33,420 nt of DNA from Niabella sp. (GTDB lineage: Bacteria; Bacteroidota; Bacteroidia; Chitinophagales; Chitinophagaceae). The position numbers and the translations under genes were made by a program. The stretch spans positions 1-33,420 of the forward strand of contig JAGIAQ010000041.1 of assembly GCA_017744795.1 (NCBI GenBank). Reading direction: 5' to 3'. Every line of letters begins with the position of its first letter. Position 1 is the first letter of the stretch. Of the stretch, positions 31,364-33,420 are shown piece by piece. Below the pieces are notes generated by a model. The model saw only the letters and a program-made list of their open reading frames with translations. It was not told the DNA's origin and did not search any database.

Positions 31364-31981
31364 ATGTATTTTATAAAAACGCCGGGATGGCTCAAGAAGG
31401 TATATGGCAGCTATGTTTGGGACGTTCCGGTTACCGAAAAAAAGATTTTCTTAACCTTTGATGATGGGCCGCACCCGGTGGCCACCCCCTTTGTGCTGGA
31501 GCAACTGAAACGTTATAATGCCCGGGCAACTTTTTTTTGCATTGGTAAGAATGTGCTGGCGGAGCAGGCGCTGTACCGGCAGCTTCAGGAAGAAGGGCAT
31601 CGCATTGGTAATCATACTAATAACCACCTTAACGGCTGGCGCACGGACACCGTTACTTATATCAGTAATGTTGCGCAGGCGTCAAGATCTATTGAAACAG
31701 ATCTCTTTCGCCCACCCTACGGACGCATTACCAAAAAACAGGGAAATTTATTGCGGCAAAAAGGCTTTCGCATTATTATGTGGGATGTGCTGAGCGGGGA
31801 TTTCGACCAATCACTAGCGCCGGAACAATGCCTGGCAAATGTTTTAAGAAAGACAACCGCCGGGTCGATCATTGTTTTTCATGATAGTCAGAAAGCGTTT
31901 AAGAACCTCCGCTATGCGCTTCCAGAAGTTTTAAAGCAATTTTCTGCTGACGGCTTTACCTTTGAAGTCCTTTTTAAATAA
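31364..31981 (+). CDS. Polysaccharide deacetylase (NodB homology domain)
   Basis: 205 residues from the ATG at 31364. The frame is open back to 31163, but that part is translated from a dispersed repeat, so the downstream start is chosen. All NodB motifs are present: TFDDGPHP at 31-38 (catalytic Asp33, metal Asp34), HTNNH with metal His84 and His88, RPPYG at 116-120, the WDVLSGDFD region at 140-148, and the VFHDS motif with His173. It removes N- or O-acetyl groups from polysaccharides such as peptidoglycan or exopolysaccharide. No signal peptide is seen, so the location is uncertain; the N-terminal segment IKTPGWLKKVYGSYVW is typical of Bacteroidota members. It is monocistronic, with a terminator-like hairpin downstream. 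Confidence 0.92.
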   Translation: MYFIKTPGWLKKVYGSYVWDVPVTEKKIFLTFDDGPHPVATPFVLEQLKRYNARATFFCIGKNVLAEQALYRQLQEEGHRIGNHTNNHLNGWRTDTVTYISNVAQASRSIETDLFRPPYGRITKKQGNLLRQKGFRIIMWDVLSGDFDQSLAPEQCLANVLRKTTAGSIIVFHDSQKAFKNLRYALPEVLKQFSADGFTFEVLFK

Positions 31982-31984
31982 AGA

Positions 31985-32015
31985 GGGCCTGAGTAAATAC
32001 CCAAGCCCGATTTTT
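31985..32015 (+). terminator. Terminator after the deacetylase gene
   Basis: Arms GGGCCTG (31985-31991) and CAAGCCC (32002-32008) pair with one mismatch, followed by GATTTTT. It starts 4 bp after the stop codon. Confidence 0.55.
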
Positions 32016-32097
32016 AATCCGTACCCTATGAAAACTTAAGGGTGAAGTTAGCCCGTTCCTCAGAAATTGTCAAAAAAAAGTTGTTAATATTGTTGTT

Positions 32098-32862
32098 ATG
32101 CTGATAGATACCCATGCGCATATTTACGCCGCGGAATTTAATAACGACCGGCAGGAAATGCTGGAGCGGGCCTTTACAGCCGGGGTGAGTCCGGTTTTAA
32201 TGCCGGCCATTGATAGTGAAACGCACGCGTCCATGCTGGAGCTGGAGGCCGCCTATCCCGGCCGGTGCATTGCCATGATAGGATTGCACCCGGTATCCGT
32301 AAAAGAAGATTTTGCCAAAGAGCTTGCGATCATTGAAGGGATGCTGCAGCGGCGTAGGTTTATCGCGATTGGTGAAACGGGGCTTGATTATTACTGGGAT
32401 GTCACTCATAAGCAACAGCAAATTGAGGCTTTTGAACAACAGCTGCAATGGGCATTGGAGCATCAAATACCTGTGGTAATCCATAGCCGTGAAGCAACGG
32501 ATGATTGCATTGCACTAATCAGAAAGTATACCCCCAGAGGACTGCGGGGCGTTTTTCATTGTTTTGGCGGCTCATTGGAGCAGGCAGAAGCAATTATTGG
32601 GGAAGGGTTTTATTTAGGAATTGGCGGGGTACTTACATTCAAAAAGGCAGGGCTGGATCTTGTATTAAAGCAGTTGCCGCTGGATCAGATCATTCTGGAG
32701 ACCGATGCGCCCTACCTGGCGCCGGTACCCTACCGTGGTAAACGGAATGAACCCGCTTACCTGTTGCAGGTAGCCCAAAAGCTGGCAGATGTAAAAGAAA
32801 TGCATGTAAACGAGCTGGCAGCCATCACATCGGCAAATGCCAAAAAATTATTCGCTTTATAG
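32098..32862 (+). CDS. tatD: TatD family metal-dependent deoxyribonuclease
   Basis: 254 residues. TIM-barrel metallohydrolase of the TatD/YcfH/YjjV type, with 3'-5' DNase activity in characterised members. Motifs: [10 protein letters not shown] with His6 and His8, [17 protein letters not shown] (metal Glu), [18 protein letters not shown] and [20 protein letters not shown] (metal Asp). The length is standard and the ending [11 protein letters not shown] is typical. The ATG at 32098 starts directly after an AT-rich leader (GTTGTTAATATTGTTGTT) without a Shine-Dalgarno sequence. It is followed 46 bp later by tRNA-Ser. Confidence 0.95.
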   Translation: MLIDTHAHIYAAEFNNDRQEMLERAFTAGVSPVLMPAIDSETHASMLELEAAYPGRCIAMIGLHPVSVKEDFAKELAIIEGMLQRRRFIAIGETGLDYYWDVTHKQQQIEAFEQQLQWALEHQIPVVIHSREATDDCIALIRKYTPRGLRGVFHCFGGSLEQAEAIIGEGFYLGIGGVLTFKKAGLDLVLKQLPLDQIILETDAPYLAPVPYRGKRNEPAYLLQVAQKLADVKEMHVNELAAITSANAKKLFAL

Positions 32863-32908
32863 CGTGGGAAACCGTATTTTTGCAGCCCTTCTGATAATTT
32901 TGGAATAA

Positions 32909-32995
32909 AGAGAGGTGTCCGAGTGGTTGAAGGAGCACGCCTGGAAAGTGTGTATACGGGAAACTGTATCGAGGGTTCGAATCCCTTCCTCTCTG
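32909..32995 (+). tRNA. tRNA-Ser (anticodon GGA)
   Basis: 87-nt class II tRNA. The acceptor arms AGAGAGG (32909-32915) and CCTCTCT (32988-32994) pair perfectly, with discriminator G at 32995. The anticodon stem CACGC/GTGTG encloses CTGGAAA, giving anticodon GGA at 32943-32945. A long variable arm (about 32953-32970) and the TTCGAAT T-loop (flanked by GAGGG/CCCTT) fit serine tRNA. CCA is not encoded. Confidence 0.97.
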
Positions 32996-33006
32996 CAAAA
33001 TTTTAT

Positions 33007-33029
33007 GGCCCCAACAGGGGTCATTTTTG
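33007..33029 (+). terminator. Terminator after tRNA-Ser
   Basis: Arms GGCCCC (33007-33012) and GGGGTC (33017-33022) around the loop AACA, followed by ATTTTTG. It starts 12 bp after the tRNA. Confidence 0.6.
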
Positions 33030-33420
33030 TTTCCGGAAACGTAGCAAATAAATTATCGGGGACTGTAATTGATCTGCCCGCCATGTTAGCACACTGCAAT
33101 ACACCGGCACCTTTTAAACGGAGTCCTTTTCCTTTACTACCCGTCATATTATTTCAGATACTTAATTGGCACATTGTCTTCCGATAGACAAAGTCTAAAA
33201 ACGCCTGGGGCAGTTTATTTACCCGGCTTTAGTATTACTATGAGCTTTAGTTGCGTCGCACCCTTCAGCGGCGGTACTACTATCGGCTTTGCTTGCCTGC
33301 CCGCTCCGCGTTCCGGCGGGCGTCGCACCCTTGTTCTTTAGTGCAGCACTGAGCAAGTACCTGCAAAGGCCAATGCCGGAAAGCCGGAAAAGCGGGAAGC
33401 CGTTGGTTTCAGATTCTTTT
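33030..33420. repeat. Gene-free right end with dispersed repeat copies
   Basis: No credible gene is seen to the window edge. It contains two head-to-tail members of the dispersed 40-bp family (TTGCGTCGCACCCTTCAGCG at 33251-33270 and GCGTCGCACCCTTG at 33320-33333), separated by CCGCTCCGCG-type GC-rich sequence. The last 60 bp carry GCCGGAAAGCCGGAAAAGCG repeats. Confidence 0.6.

Noticed and set aside
33029-33040. Perfect palindrome GTTTCCGGAAAC
   Set aside because: Short single occurrence next to a terminator; not enough to call an operator.
32857-33187. Frames on both strands across the tRNA region
   Set aside because: They overlap tRNA-Ser and its terminator and show no protein character.
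33230-33420. Minus-strand frame open to the right edge
   Set aside because: It runs through head-to-tail dispersed repeats and low-complexity GC-rich sequence; no recognisable protein features.

Overview
The window is a chromosomal piece of a Bacteroidota bacterium, most likely from the Chitinophagaceae or a close relative. Four things point there: promoters of the TAnnTTTG type, almost no Shine-Dalgarno sequences, a TonB/ExbB/ExbD/ExbD operon of the Bacteroidota form, and a complete 14-gene complex I cluster whose NuoG is short. Species assignment is not possible from the sequence alone.

Layout. 1-671 holds the start of an AT-rich unknown gene running off the left edge. 758-1581 has an XRE-type regulator and a small unknown gene transcribed divergently. 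1582-2202 is a non-coding block of repeated hairpins. 2203-4578 is a FadN-type fatty-acid beta-oxidation enzyme (minus strand). 4742-6482 is a BcrA-like ABC exporter (ATPase plus permease, plus strand). A palindromic convergent intergenic region follows. 6721-7530 is a histone-H1-like Lys/Ala-rich protein. 7693-10820 is the operon exbB-exbD-exbD-tonB (minus strand). 11041-12321 is a MacB/FtsX-type permease without its ATPase.

12604-27979 is the nuo operon (minus strand, order A-B-C-D-E-F-G-H-I-J-K-L-M-N). It encodes the proton-pumping NADH:quinone oxidoreductase. It is interrupted by four small non-nuo genes: a two-helix membrane protein between C and D, a DUF2442 protein and a VOC/PhnB-like protein between E and F, and a GxxExxY (PD-(D/E)xK-like) protein between F and G. 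The GxxExxY gene is tightly bracketed by imperfect inverted repeats and looks like an inserted cassette.

28090-31094 is a second minus-strand group: a small membrane protein, a PstS-like phosphate-binding lipoprotein and a secreted TPR protein. 31364-32862 carries a NodB-type polysaccharide deacetylase and a TatD nuclease on the plus strand, followed by tRNA-Ser(GGA).

How the genes work together. Complex I generates the proton gradient, and the ExbB/ExbD/TonB motor spends it to drive outer-membrane uptake. The envelope genes (ABC exporter, MacB-like permease, PstS-like lipoprotein, TPR protein, deacetylase) fit a Gram-negative cell surface.

The non-coding DNA is unusually rich in repeat families: a roughly 40-bp unit dispersed over five loci, AT-rich inverted repeats in three nuo gaps, a 77-bp tandem duplication, a hairpin array, and several palindromic intergenic units. 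The GxxExxY cassette and these repeat families are the most novel-looking material here.
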